Shown: one piece after another, positions 1 to 30,232 of the stretch
Position numbering within the stretch: the stretch's first letter is position 1
How the letters are laid out: each line of letters starts with the position of its first letter
Assembly: GCA_963693365.1 (NCBI GenBank)
Contig: CAVNZM010000014.1
Span: 3,038,001 to 3,102,000 of the forward strand
Length of the DNA: 64,000 nt
Reading direction: 5' to 3'
Source of the DNA: Amoebidium appalachense
Lineage: Eukaryota; Ichthyosporea
The notes under the pieces: generated by a model
What the model was told of the DNA's origin: nothing
The model's database searches: none
What the model saw: only the letters and a program-made list of their open reading frames with translations
Program-made: the position numbers and the translations under genes

Positions 1-433
1 AGTGTGTGTGTGTGTGTGTGCGCGCACGTGTGTGTGTGCATCCGTTTGAGTGCGTACTGTTTGTCTATATAGTTAAGGACCATTTAAGTGCTCCTTTTTT
101 TTTGGGAGGGGCAAGGGGGGGTTATCATTATTATTATTATTATTATTTGTGTGTGTGTTGGGAGGGGGGGTGGGGGGGAGGGGGAAGGGGAGGATGTGTT
201 CTTTGTGTATTGTCGTTTTGCCAACCAAGTCACACAGGTAACTCAACAAGGTTGTCTGGTATGTCTGCGCACTCATACGTACATCTATGGAGGAGGAGGG
301 GGGAGGGGGGAAAGAGGGGAGGGTGGCGTGGGGGGGGGGTTGGGGGGGGGGTGGGGGGGGCATGAGGGGGTTGTTACTTTGTGACAGTGAAAATGGCTAA
401 ACACATTTCTGATTTGCTGGGGGTCACGTGCAG
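1..433 (+). other. Intron of the FAF-like gene, cut by the window start
   Basis: No coding signal is seen. The stretch holds GT-rich sequence, a short ATT array near 125-147 and G-rich blocks (about 155-200 and 290-370). It ends in the acceptor CACGTGCAG just before the exon at 434. Confidence 0.6.
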
Positions 434-8604
<8,171 letters not shown>

Positions 8605-8831
8605 TTGTTAGGTTCCTTTACACTATTATTAAAGGTGAGTGTGATGTGTGTGTGTTACACACGGTTGTTTCTTGTGTTGTTGGTATTGATGCCCGTGTGG
8701 TGTTTGGTAGCTTGTAGTGGGATTCCCAGCCAAATCTTTTAGAAGGTAATAGGTGTATTCCTCACGTTGGTTTCTGTGTTTTTGCATTCCCTAAAACCTG
8801 TCCGTTTGTATTTGGCGGGATGAGATGTGCG

Positions 8832-8870
<39 letters not shown>

Positions 8871-9117
8871 AGGGGGAGGGGGGGAGGGGGTCTTTCGGAG
8901 CTCAAAATATCTCGTGTGTTGTTCCACTTCTATTGTATGGAGCTACTATCTACCAGTGGAAAATGTTTGGACGGTTGCATTAATGCATGCTTGAATGTCT
9001 CCTATATTTGTTTCCAATTATACGTATATGATGATTACGTCGCTCTATACTTGACATTGCTATGGCACGAACAACCATGCATGTAAAGAAGGCTCTTTTT
9101 TTTTTTTACGTTTCTTC
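8605..9117 (+). other. Probable 3' untranslated region of the FAF-like gene
   Basis: The 500 bases after the TGA at 8604 have no exon signal. They contain a 40-nt C run (8831-8870). The first AATAAA downstream is at 9224-9229, inside the next repeat. Confidence 0.4.
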
Positions 9118-9520
9118 TTAGACTGCGAGGTTTCACTTCTACTACTTCGTCTTGTATGTTTTCAGTTGTCCCAGGGATTAAAATTTGAACTCTACAGATA
9201 CAGGGTCCCGGATAATATTGGAAAATAAACATGATGATGAATGACATGTGGCTGTCGGATTAGATTATTGCATTTGCTACTACCTGTGTGGTGAAAAAAG
9301 GTTGGCATTGGTGTGTGCATAGACTGCGAGTTTTCACTTCTACTACTTCGTCTTGTATGTTTTCAGTTGTCCCAGGGATTAAAATTTGAACTTTACAGGT
9401 ACAGAAGTCCCGGAAAATATCGGAAAATAAACATGATGAATGACATGTGGCTGTCGGATTAGATTATTGCATGCGCTACCTGTGCACATGTGGTGAAAAA
9501 AGGTTGGCGTTGGTGTGTGC
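9118..9520 (+). repeat. Tandem duplication of a ~200-bp unit, each with AATAAA
   Basis: About 9118-9319 is repeated at about 9320-9520 with roughly 90 % identity by eye. Both copies run from GACTGCGAG(G/T)TTTCACTTC through CAGGGATTAAAATTTGAAC and AATAAACATGATGA to GGTGTGTGCA. Each has a candidate poly(A) signal (9224-9229 and 9426-9431), so the duplication may give the FAF-like gene two 3' ends. Confidence 0.85.
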
Positions 9521-9597
9521 ACGTGTGTGTGTGTGTGCTCAGTGGCAGTGTACACATGTGTGACGCGCGCGTGTGCGTGTGTGTACACGTGTGTGAC

Positions 9598-9638
<41 letters not shown>

Positions 9639-10101
9639 ACGTGACGGTGTGTGTGTGTGTGTGTGCACGTGTGACGGTGTGCGTTTGTTCGCAGTTGCTC
9701 GTATGTGTGTTTGTACATGTGTGTCCGTGTCTACGTGATGCTGTGTGTCCACGTACACATGCCCAACTCTGCCCGAGTTTGGTGAGGTTTGGTGTGCTTA
9801 TACATGTCAGTACACACGCGCACGTTGGCTGCAGGGCCCAGCCGGCTGTGTTGGCTGCACTGAGCTAGAGTGTGCAAGGTGTTTTCGTTTTCCAAACAGC
9901 CGGCTGCCCAGACCGTTACGCAACCTATCAAATAAGCACGTGATAATTGAGTTCAATGATTAGCATAATTATAAATATCCAATAAAGCGAAATACATAAG
10001 AGAGTCTCACTGCGATACAGTTCAGTTACGTCATTTATGCTAAATTAAGGTCCCTACCTGTCAATGTGACAGTAAACACAATATAAACTAATGTAGCCGC
10101 C

Positions 10102-10177
10102 ATGCTGGCTTGCGCCGGGCCGCGGCCGGCGCTTGCGGCCAGGCGGTGTCCGCCGGTCACCAACAGTGTGGCACGGT
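10102..10177 (+). CDS. Candidate first exon of the DUF4272-like gene
   Basis: An ATG in very good context (GCCGCCATGC) opens a GC-rich frame coding an Ala/Arg-rich start, MLACAGPRPALAARRC, that looks like a mitochondrial targeting leader. A good donor (GTGAGG) at 10178 leaves phase 1, the phase needed by the exon at 12236. Unspliced, the frame stops after 33 codons at 10203. Direct joining would give a shorter N-terminus than DUF4272 proteins normally have, so another exon may be missing. Weak call. Confidence 0.3.
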
Positions 10178-10203
10178 GTGAGGACAAGGCTTTACATCAA
10201 TAG

Positions 10204-10271
10204 TCTCGCTAAGGTAGCAATATATGAATACTGAACCTACCCAAGGAACGGGGTGAACGCGATTTGTTGTC

Positions 10272-10302
<31 letters not shown>

Positions 10303-10576
10303 GTTGTTTGTTGTTGTTGTTTGGGCCAAAACTGTTTCCAATATAGCGTCAGATGTTTTGCACTTGCCACTTGTCTCCTTTTCAGTCAGTTCTGCTTGTC
10401 ACCAATACATCATATAAGGGAGTTTGCACTAAAGTCACCGTGACAAAGAGTTCCTTTAGGCAACATCCCAAGAGGCAGTAGCGCTTAGCTACTTTTTTAT
10501 TTTTCCCAGTCACTGTAAACTATATACTCACAAGCCCGACTAAAATGGAAACGCTGATGCTTCGGGCGCCCAAACG

Positions 10577-10613
<37 letters not shown>

Positions 10614-11075
10614 TTCCCCCGCCCCTCCCCCCCCTCCCCTTCCCCCGGCTCCCCCCTTTCCCCTTCCCCTCCCCCCCCCCCCTCGACTTCGACGTCACTC
10701 TCAGAAGACCCCGACTGATATCTATACCTGCAGTTACAAGGTTGCAGCTACCACGAACATGTTGCCACATATACACTTACCTGTCAACAATTATGCAAGT
10801 GTGTCGTTCCATATGCATCTTTGTCAGCTTGAGCACTCTTTTTCGCGCAGCGGCAAGGACAAGTGTGCATGTGTTACGAAAAATGATGGATACTTTGTGC
10901 CGCACAGCTTCGTGTCAACATGCACATCGTATGCATACAAAGCACAGGTGCACACAATCACCTTAGTGTGTGTTTCACACAGAGACGCATATTCATCGCT
11001 TTTCCACACGCACACACACATGTGGACACAGCTTTGGCATGTGCCGGCACCAGCACACGTCCATACACCCACACC

Positions 11076-11158
<83 letters not shown>

Positions 11159-11635
11159 GCATCTAAACAACCGTACATACACACATGCAAACAAACATTT
11201 AGAGGGACATGCATTTCTTGGCCCTTATATTCCCAGCTTAGGTGAGGTAGAGGCAGGGAGACGAGGGCGCCTCCAGGGGGGAGGGTTATTTTTTTTTTTT
11301 GGGGGGGGGGGGGGGGGGAGGGGGGGGGGAGGAAGGAAGGGGAGAGGCGTAGAGAGAATATGAACGGGGACGGTGGGGCAGAAAAAAGGGGGGAAACAAA
11401 TGGAGGGGTGGAGCAAGGTAAGTTGAGATGTGAAAGAGTGAAAGGGAAATAGATACAGAAGTGGTGATGGCTTCCAGGGAGGTCGTTTGGCCTCCCGGGG
11501 GAGGGGGGGGGTGCTTAAGAGAAATAGAGAGAAGAGAGTCACGCACACACCCAGAGAGAGAGAGAGAGAGAGACAGAGAGACGGAGAGGGGTGGGGGGTA
11601 GGAGACAGAAAGAGAGAGAGAGAAACTAAAAGAGG

Positions 11636-11672
<37 letters not shown>

Positions 11673-11812
11673 AGAGAGAGAGAGAGTGGGTGTGTGTGTG
11701 TATGTGTGTGTGATGATTAGGCAGGGGGAAGCAGGGAATGGTGGAGAATCTTGTATTAGTGCCCCACACACGCAACCACAGACTGACAAAGCACACACAA
11801 TCCAATGACACG

Positions 11813-11843
<31 letters not shown>

Positions 11844-12235
11844 TCCCCCCCCCCCCCCTTCCCCTTCCTCCCCACGGCCTCAAATGTCCCTCACCCGTTT
11901 ACACATACCTAACTACGACCCCTCCCCCCCTCTCCCCCCCCCCCCCCCCCCCCCCCCCCTCCCCCCCCTCCCGCAAAAAAAAAAAAAAAAAAAAAAAGGA
12001 AAAGAAAAGAAAAGAAGAAAACCGTTGAAGCGTACCTACCCTCCCCTCTCCCTTTTATGCACGACTCCATGCACTCCTCCCCCCCCCCCCCCCCCCCCTC
12101 ACACACACACACATACACCCCCTTTCCCCCCCTCCACGGCCTCACACCCCGGCCCTCACATCCATACCCACCCACACACACGCTCCAACCATCCCCCCCC
12201 CACGTACACACACACACACACACACACACACTCAG
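10204..12235. other. Repeat-rich interval before the DUF4272-like exons
   Basis: It holds a (GTT)n tract (about 10263-10320), C runs (10580-10613 and others), (CA)n at 11084-11157, G runs near 11300, (GA)n patches between 11550 and 11690, and C/A runs at 11820-12000. An open frame at 10730-10947 is discussed under rejected items. No convincing exon. Confidence 0.5.
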
Positions 12236-12797
12236 TGGTTGCCCAGCGTGCAGGTGCAGTGTACTGCATTGTGGCACGGCAGGGGATTGAGTCGATGCTT
12301 AAAGCAATGCCGGAGAGAGAAAACCAAGTGGAGGAATCGTGCAGCATTATATTGGAAACATCACAGAGCCCAATACTGAAGGAAGAAATAACGAAGAAGG
12401 TGGGCACTTTGGAAAAGAGAATATGGAAGAAAAGGAGAGTGAAAGAGAGAAAGAAAGAGGGGGGGGGGGGGGGGGGGGGGGGGAAGAGAGGGAGAGAAGA
12501 AGAAAAAGAAGAAGAAGAAGCAGAAGAAGAAGTAGAATGAAAGCAATGAAAGAATGAGGGAGCAGAACAGAAATAATGGAGACATCAAAGAGCCCAATAT
12601 TGAAGGAGAAAATGAAGAAGGTGGGGAGTTGGAAAAGAGAAAAGAGGGGGGGGGGGGGGGGGGGGAAGGAAAAGGATAGATAAAAGAAGAAAATAGAATG
12701 AAGAATGAAGGGAACGGATATTTTGGGTGTGTTTCATGCTTTTGGTTATGTGGGAAGGAGGGAAAAGGGTAAGGGAAGGCGCAAAGTTTTTTTTTTT

Positions 12798-12828
<31 letters not shown>

Positions 12829-12953
12829 GGAGGGGGAGGGGGAGGGCACAGGGGTAGGAGTTGAGAGAAAGAGGGAAGGAGGTAATGGGAGGGAGTACGA
12901 GGGAGAGACAGTATGCTAAAGACGGGTTGGGGGCAGGGGGGGGGGGGGGGGGG

Positions 12954-12992
<39 letters not shown>

Positions 12993-13344
12993 TGTGCTTG
13001 TATGTGTGTGTGGGGGGGGGGGGGGGGGGGGGGGGGGGGAGGGGGGATGGCATAGAGAGAGAGGGCACCCACCACTTCGTGTGCATAATTTAGGTTTAAG
13101 AGAAGGTTAGATTTGTTGGGCTAGCTGGTGTGGGGGAGTTAGGGGAGGGGGGTGGGGGGAGAGGGGGGGGGGGGGGGGGGGGGGGAGGGGAGGGGGAGGG
13201 CAAGCAGGGAGGGCACAGGAAACGAACGGCTGTGTAAGGGGGAAGTGTGCGGTTGGACGTGAAATGGTGTGGGGTGAGGAGGGGGTTGAGGAGGAGATTT
13301 TGGCTAATTGTAACAGGTGCTTTTGTTAAGGGGAACCCAGTGCA

Positions 13345-13407
<63 letters not shown>

Positions 13408-14413
13408 CTGTGTCTGTGTTTGTGTGGGTGGGTGGGTGGGTGGTGGTGGTGGTTTGGGGGGGGGGGGGGGGGGGGGGGGGACGGACGGGTGTACGTGTGC
13501 ATCATTTGTTCGATCTCATATTAAATACCTAATAAGGATTTCGGGTTATGCAGGAGAGCCGATTGCTGGGCAAACCACCTGGGAGGTGGACGGAGAAAGA
13601 TGTGGCCAAGCAGGAGAGGAGATGGGAGGCATTGGGTGGGTGCACTTCGTGCACACATATGCACATACACACATGCACACATATGCACATACACACATGC
13701 ACACATATGCACATACACATATGCACATACACACATGCACACATATGCACATACACACATGCACACACATGCACATACACACATGCACACACATGCACAC
13801 ACATGCACACACATGCACATACGCACATGCACACACATGCACATACACACATGCACACACATGCACATACACACATGCACACACACACATGCACATACAC
13901 ACATGCACACACATGCACACACATGCACACACATGCACACACATGCACACACATGCACACACATGCACATACACACATGCACATACACACATGCACATAC
14001 ACACATGCACATACACACATGCACATACACACATGCACATACACACATGCACATACACACATGCACATACACACATGCACACACATGCACATGCACACAC
14101 ATGCACATACACACATGCACATACACACATGCACACACATGCACATACACACATGCACACACATGCACACACATGCACATACACACATGCACACACATGC
14201 ACACACATGCACACACATGCACATACATGCACATACACACATGCACACACATGCGCATACATGTACATACACACATGCACACATATGCACATACACACAC
14301 GGACACATGCGCACATGCACATGCGGACATGAGCACACACGTGCACACATCAGTATAAGCGCCATTGTGCGCTTGGGCTTACACACACACACACACACGG
14401 CGGGCGCACGCGA

Positions 14414-14485
<72 letters not shown>

Positions 14486-14779
14486 CATACACATACACAA
14501 GAGACATTAACACACACATACACACATCCCTTACCCTTCCTGCTCACTACACCCGTGAGCAATGGAATGAACATACACACACACTTTCTTGCATACAGAC
14601 GTGTGCAGCAACCAACTGTCCCCTCCTCCTCTCCCCCCCCCCCCCCCCCCTCTCACACACGCACACACACACATCACCACCATACACGTACACACACCAT
14701 CTAGGGAATGGGCCGCCACTCTAACACACATGCACATGCTCACCCACACAAACATTCAGCCGCCCCCCCCACCCACCCG

Positions 14780-14813
<34 letters not shown>

Positions 14814-15478
14814 GACACACATACCCACCCACTCCCCCCCCCCTTCCCCCCCCCCCCCCCCCCCCTCCCCCCCTGCCCCCCCCACACACACAGGTGTTCT
14901 TGCCTGGGCGCTTAAAGCACCGTCTTTGTCCATGCCGCCATTCGATGAGCACTTTAACCGCCAGCAGCTATTCCGGGAGGTGTTTATTGGCGGTGCTCCC
15001 GTCCTGCCTGACTTTGTGGCAACGTTGGCTGCAAACGGGCTCAGATCTGAGGTGGGTAGTATGCTCTTTGCCTCTCTCTCTGTCTCCTTCCCCTCCGCCC
15101 ATTTTTGTGACGTTTTTGCTGTTGCTCTTTGTTGGCTCCTCCATATTTCCAACTCCCTAACGCATACATCCCCCCCCCCCCCTCCCGTCTCTTTCTCTCC
15201 CTCACCCCCATCCCCATTTCCCTTCCTTTCCCCTCCCCTCCCCCCTCGGTTAACTCTGTCTCTTCCCTTCCTCCGAGACACTCACACACACACACCACTC
15301 GCTCTCTCTCTCTCCTTCCCCTCCGCCTTCCCTTCACCCCGCCCCCCTCTCTCCCCCACCCCCATCCCCATTTCCCGTCCTTCCCCCTCCCCTCCCCCTC
15401 GTTAACTCTGCCCCTCCCTTGCTTCTTCCCTTCCTCCGACACACACACACACACACACCACTCTCTCTCTCGTTCCCT

Positions 15479-15521
<43 letters not shown>

Positions 15522-16153
15522 CCCCCCCCCCCCCTTCTTATGCTAGATGCTATGTCTGTATTCTCTTTTGTGTATCCTTTAGGCTACTTTCATCACTTTG
15601 TTCCGGCTATGAGTTTGTGCACCATACTGCGGAGCGCAACCCCCCCCCCCCCCCCCCCCCCCTCCTCATCCAAAGAACCAAAAGGAACACACGTGCTCAC
15701 ACACACACATCTCGGTCTGTCTGCGATGTGTCTGTCACCGTCTTCCAGATATGCCACACCCAGACAAAGACAGTTTAACCTGGTAATCGGTTTATTCACA
15801 GAGATCAGATGAGCACCGATTATGCATCATTATGACATGCACGACTCTCAATCAGCACCAGCTAAATCAGCGCTGCATTTACATTACTACAGCAGAGAAG
15901 ATTCTTAATCTTATGTCAATCGATCGCAGGATGAGATCCGATTAGCTCTGGAGCAGGCCCAGTTTTGGCAGTGGCGGGCACACATGCAGGTGCTACACCC
16001 AGACAACGTGGCCCAGGACGAGGACCAACCAAAAAAGGGCTGCCATGACGTCGAAGAATACGAGGGGAGACTGAAAATGGTGCGTGTGAGGATTTGGGAT
16101 TAGTACACGATCTTGCCCCCGTAAAAATTGATCAGTCAATTAACACCCCCTCT

Positions 16154-16206
<53 letters not shown>

Positions 16207-16448
16207 CGCCGCCGTGGGGACACCACCACACACCAGGACGTGTCAACATACAAGCACTGTGGCTGAAATGATTGGCCCGTCTTTGAGGATAGGCGCTTCT
16301 TTGTTTTTTGATTCTCTTTCCGTGTCAGGTCATTTTAGAAGTCTGCATTGCATGGTTCGATGTGAATATGTACTTCGCACCGTCTTTTAGCGCATTTAGT
16401 CCCCTTCATCCCCTCTCTCCAACCCACCCCGGTCCCTTCTTCTTTTTT

Positions 16449-16489
<41 letters not shown>

Positions 16490-16623
16490 CTGCTTAGCAT
16501 TCTTTTATGCTTTTTTATCACATTTTTTAATATGTGGGTCTGATTGGCTCATTGTCATGACCACAGGGCGCCGAAGACGCAAAGGTAAAGGGTGCCCTCA
16601 CGTCAATCATCAATAATGGTGAG

Positions 16624-16665
<42 letters not shown>

Positions 16666-17045
16666 CCGCCGCCGCCGCCGCCGCCGCCTCCCTACCCCCT
16701 GCCCCCCCCCTCCCCTCTCCCCTTTTCCCTCCCTCAAACCCAAAGCATTTCCGGCATTTCTGAAAATCTCTGAAAGTTCTCTGCTAAAAACCCGACCTAT
16801 TTTGAGGCATGACAGGCTTGTACACGACTAGACGTGAGCGCGCGCACACCTTTCTTTTTCGTCTGGACGTGCTTGCTCGAGCTGTCGGGTTTTCGTGGGG
16901 GTATAGTGATGTGTGGGATCTATGTGCGGCTTACGGACGCTCCTGATGTCTGCACGTACGTGTGCGTGTGCGTGTGTGTGTGCACGTCTGCATGCCTGCG
17001 TTGTGCAGGATTTGTTTTTCAGTGGGTGTGTGCCAGAGTGCTGGC

Positions 17046-17105
<60 letters not shown>

Positions 17106-17155
17106 CTGTGCCTGTGCCTTTGTCGGTGTGTGTGTCTGTGTGTCTGGATATATAA

Positions 17156-17251
<96 letters not shown>

Positions 17252-17471
17252 TGGGGGGGGAGAGGGCTGGGTTATTTAGGTATTGACCAGCACATCTGCA
17301 AATAGGGAATACCACCTAACTAATGTCTGTGTAATTTCAGATTTCGGGGTCTTTGGGACAACCGCGTACCGAGACCTGGACAAGGGCACCCTTGGGGCCC
17401 TAGCAAGTATTTCCCAGACACGGCTGTTTACCCTCGGATGGATAGCCGGAATTTTCGATTGGCTTGAATAG
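12236..17471 (+). CDS. DUF4272-like protein (six exons, 5' end uncertain)
   Basis: Exons 12236-12399, 13554-13635, 14894-15051, 15930-16079, 16567-16618 and 17341-17471 (stop TAG) join in phase with GT-AG sites, giving about 245 residues. Key stretches are VAQRAGAVYCIVARQGIES, ERRWEALGVLAWALK, NGLRSEDEIRLALEQAQFW and, near the end, RLFTLGWIAGIFDW. These resemble the DUF4272 pattern as I recall it: an N-terminal R-A-L helix, a WR-EAL-LLWALG helix, an LR-E-EI helix, and a C-terminal R-AL-WL...DW. DUF4272 is of unknown function and mostly bacterial, so no role is given. The gene model is fairly secure because five junctions agree in phase; the family call is tentative. An AATAAA lies at 17912-17917. 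The first listed exon begins in mid-codon, so at least one exon lies upstream. Confidence 0.6.
12581..12645 (+). repeat. Partial copy of the 12236-12399 exon end and its donor
   Basis: This segment repeats about 12353-12420 at roughly 80 % by eye: GA(A)ACATCA(C/A)AGAGCCCAATA, then AAGAAGGTGGG across the splice donor, then TTGGAAAAGAGA. It lies 180 bases inside the intron, after a purine-rich block. Confidence 0.7.
13640..14345. repeat. ACACATGC-type minisatellite, about 700 bp
   Basis: Alternating purine-pyrimidine repeat made almost only of CACACATGCA and CATACACACATG units with regular TGCA spacing. It begins within 10 bases of the donor at 13636 and fills the 5' part of that intron. All long reading frames across it are repeat products. 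Such alternating sequence can favour Z-DNA (known property; not shown here). Confidence 0.93.
15108..15168 (+). mobile_element. C-flanked interspersed element, subfamily copy
   Basis: GTGACGTTTTTGCTGTTGCT, then CTCCTCCATATTTCC, then TAACGCATACAT running into a C tract. The same body occurs inverted at about 18265-18320. It lies in the DUF4272-like intron, sense to the gene. Confidence 0.6.
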
Positions 17472-18231
17472 TTGTGTGGATATATATACTGTTTGGCTTG
17501 CATATGTATTGTTTTTTGCTTTTTTTTTTTTTTTTTTTTTTTTTTTGGGCTGTAAATAATGGGTTGGGAAAAGGTTTATGTGAGGGTATGGTGCTCGAAA
17601 TGCTGACAGCCCGTAGCGACGTTTTGTTTCCCTTCTTTCTAGGAATCAGTTCATACCAGTCCCCGTGTTTGCGCGTGATGTTTGCGCATAATAGTTGAGT
17701 GTTTTTTTTTGCCCCTCCTTTTTTTTTTTTTTTTTTGTTTTGTGTGTGTGTGTGGGGGGGGGGGGGGGGGGGGGGGGGGGACTTGTCTAAAATTTTGCCC
17801 TGTCCGTATATTTTCTCTACCCAAGGTTGGCAGTTCTCACGTCATATATATGTATCCAGCATAGCGATATCGGCTGTATGAATGCACGGTTTGCCAAAGA
17901 ACTGTGATAACAATAAAACTAAAGGAGATGCTTGTGCACGTGCCATACACGCATGCCTATTGCTGTGCATGCTTGCAGCGCTCGATAAATGAAATTTGCA
18001 TATCTCGATTCTGGCCAGAAGGTGGCCATGGGTGGCCATGACCCGGCTATAGGAGCTAATATGTTATTTGGCCTGGTCCGGGGCCACAGGTCTGGCCACA
18101 GGGGATAAAGAGGGCCCGGGGAAGGCTCGAGCTGACTCAGCTAATATCTATTGAAAACCATCAGACGCGGGGCCGGCCCGAGACGGGCCCGGGTGGGGCG
18201 GGGGGGTTTGGTGGTGGTGGTGTGTGTGTGT

Positions 18232-18260
<29 letters not shown>
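17472..18260 (+). other. 3' flank of the DUF4272-like gene
   Basis: T-rich blocks (17520-17546 and 17721-17737), a G run (17754-17780) and an AATAAA at 17912-17917 follow the stop codon. No exon signal is seen. Confidence 0.45.
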
Positions 18261-18264
<4 letters not shown>

Positions 18265-18320
18265 TGTCACGGTATGCGTTAAAGGGCTGGAAATATGGAG
18301 GAGACAACAAAGAGCAAAAG
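18265..18320 (-). mobile_element. C-flanked interspersed element, inverted intergenic copy
   Basis: The reverse complement gives GTGACGTTTTTGCTTTTGCT, CTCCTCCATATTTCC, and TTTAACGCATACCGTGACAT running into C, close to the copy at 15108-15168. It is the clearest copy outside a gene, and it lies opposite to the neighbouring genes. Confidence 0.6.
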
Positions 18321-19826
18321 CAAAAACGTCACGGAGGGGGGGGGAGGGGGGGGGGGGATATAAGGCCGCCCTATTATATACTAGCCAATTCTTGGTTCTG
18401 CGTGCCCCCTGGCGGGGGGACGCCTTACGGGTCTGAAGCCTTTGGCACGCACACACACGCGCACAAACACCTGTAAACAGTGGCATAACGCATGAACGTT
18501 CACATACACACCACAAGCACGCGCACATCATGTACACTTGCACGCACCACGCATACATGTGCACAAACACACACACACAAACACACACACACACTTAACC
18601 ATAAAAGGTTAGTCTTCATGCAAATACATAAGTGAGACTGCAGCTGATTGTGACGTCTTGCCCAAGCAGTCACCCATCCATGCACACCCGCCAAACGGCA
18701 CAGGCCTAAAAATTTAAAAATAGGCCTAGCTATAGGCATGCCATGCCTGAGTCAGCCTGAGTCGCCACGTAAATGTATACATCCACATGACACACGTACG
18801 CGCACCCGGCGCACGCAAGCGCGTAGGCTACTCAGCGTAGTACTCCGTACGTGCACGGACGCGCTCGGAGCTCCGCCGCTCAGGCACGAATAGCCGGGCA
18901 GGCGCTGATCGCCATAGTCTGACGCCAGCAGCAGGAGATCTAGATCTACTACGTAGAGTAACAATAGAGAGATACATACCTACCTATGATACGAGTTGCG
19001 AAGTGAATTATCTAAGCCAAGGACTCCCCAAACTATTTGCCAGAGAACAGAGAATCTTCAAAACTTTGTTCTTGTAGATCCGGTATACAGCCGCACACTG
19101 GCCGCTGACGCGGGCGCAGTCACAGTGAGTGCATGGGCTGCACGACGCGTGCGGCACGCACAGTCTCGAAGTGTGTCACTTACAGGTTTTGATAGGCACT
19201 TACCTTTGCGCATACCATGTTTCCGTGCCGTACATATAAGAAGTTTTTGCTAGCGTGATATTCATGTTAACACAAAGATGAAATCACAAAATATATAGAA
19301 AGTATATGTGTACACATGTGCATCATGTGTATGCCTGACTGATCATGCATGTGCCCATGATCGAATAGACTCTACGCACATCATGTGCGCCGTGCGGGGT
19401 AGGGGCACGCACATCATGTACATGTGGGCCGTGGACGTCATATCCCGTGTACTTATGACACATCGTATACATACACGTTGTGCCCACGCACGTAAGGTGC
19501 CCATTATGTACGTGATTATGTACGTGAAATTGGCCCATTTTCTCATTATTCAGGAGGCTGTGGAGCTCGTCTCTTGAACACTCATATGCATGACAAAAGC
19601 CTCACGTTCGTTAGGTCTTACGTGAATTCGAACCTGAGAGTGATATTCAAGACAATTGTGGAGCCTTGTGTTCCGTTTTCCACAATTCGGAACCTGAAAA
19701 GGCTTTGGGATACAGAAACGATAGACATGCCTTGAAATTATTGTGAGGGTTTCGGAGGTTTCCCACGTGCTGCTCAGGATCTGACTGGTGCCGCTGCTTG
19801 GCGTATGCTCTCTATAGAATCTGTAC
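18321..19826. other. Intergenic stretch, no gene seen
   Basis: Ordinary-complexity sequence with short CA-rich patches (18450-18600). A CATCATGTGC/CATCATGTAC word recurs around 19320-19420. I find no exon with supporting splice sites and family resemblance. Confidence 0.5.
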
Positions 19827-19866
19827 CAAGGCCTCCTAGATACAACGTTGCATCTAGGAGGCCTTG
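19827..19866. promoter_or_regulatory. Hairpin with AAGGCCTCCTAGAT arms upstream of RIOX2
   Basis: Perfect 15-bp arms (19827-19841 and 19852-19866) enclose a 10-base loop that contains the palindrome CAACGTTG. A third half-arm, TCTAGGAGGCCTTGA, follows at 19869-19883. It lies about 247 bp before the RIOX2 ATG. A hairpin with nearly the same arms lies upstream of DXO at 47899-47940. Function unknown. Confidence 0.7.
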
Positions 19867-19933
19867 TTGTCTAGGAGGCCTTGATCTGTACTGAAGGTCA
19901 CGTTAGCCTATTTAGGCCGCCGATGATTCGTAG

Positions 19934-20112
19934 CCAATCAAGCGATTCCGCGCCAAGATTTTACCTACCATAAAAGGCCAATCTACTTGATATCACAAGT
20001 GCCTTGTACACGTGCCCAGAGTTTTCCGAGAGGCTCCGCGTTCGAAATTGTTCAGTTTAGTCCGTTTTGTTTTTGACTTGAACCAGCACCGTTTTGAACT
20101 GTAGCTGCCAAG
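19934..20112 (+). promoter_or_regulatory. Probable RIOX2 core promoter and 5' UTR
   Basis: Two CCAAT boxes (19934-19938 and 19978-19982) and a TATA-like ATAAAAGG (19970-19977) lie 130-180 bp before the ATG. The ATG at 20113 is in fair context (GCCAAGATGG). Motif evidence only. Confidence 0.45.
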
Positions 20113-29456
<9,344 letters not shown>

Positions 29457-29642
29457 AAACGGGTGTGTGTGTGTACATGTGTGTATACGTGGGTGTGCTT
29501 GTGTTAAACACTATGTGGGTGGGCCGAGTTTTTTTTTTTTTTTTTTGGTTTTGTTTTTCGTTTTTGTTGGGAGAGTTGAGAGAGTTATATGTTGTTTGCA
29601 GCTATGCATATAGAACTTCAACTGATACGTTTGAACTCAGGG

Positions 29643-29727
<85 letters not shown>

Positions 29728-30190
29728 CGTGCGCGTGTGTGTATGCGCGCGTGTTGGGGGGGAGATGAGGACTATGTAAAAGTGTGCACGTGTTTGTGTG
29801 TTGGTGGGATTGGTTGTGGGGGGGGTGTGGGAAAGAGGGGGGGGGGGGGGGGGGGGGGGGGTATTTTTAGGGGATTTATGGATCGTCGTTATTCTTTGTA
29901 GGCATTCGAAAATCACGTGCACACGTACATGCACATGACGTTGTCCTTTTGTGTGAATTCGAATGTCCGTGTAAGTGTATATGCGTGCACATGAGCACAC
30001 ATGTACGCAGATCTGGCCTACACACGCACACGTACAGAAGTGCAATGGTCCCCATCTAGATACTGGAGACTGCCTGATAGCTGCAGGCCGGTGGCAATTG
30101 CAAACAGGGTTCGAAGTTACGAAAAAAAATTCGGAATTTCCAATATTTGAAAACACAGTTCCGAAAATCATCCCCGCCGAATCGGAACAC

Positions 30191-30232
<42 letters not shown>

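Noticed and set aside
10200-10225. CTCGCTAAGGTAGCAA, resembling a conserved large-subunit rRNA helix
   Set aside because: Only about a dozen bases match and no rRNA sequence surrounds them.
10730-10947. Open frame with a CTGCAG acceptor and a CACAG/GTGCAC donor, considered as a DUF4272 5' exon
   Set aside because: No family resemblance; the composition looks like chance translation of CA-rich DNA.
13640-14345. CRISPR-like array
   Set aside because: Units are 8-12 bases without unique spacers; it is a simple minisatellite in a eukaryotic intron.
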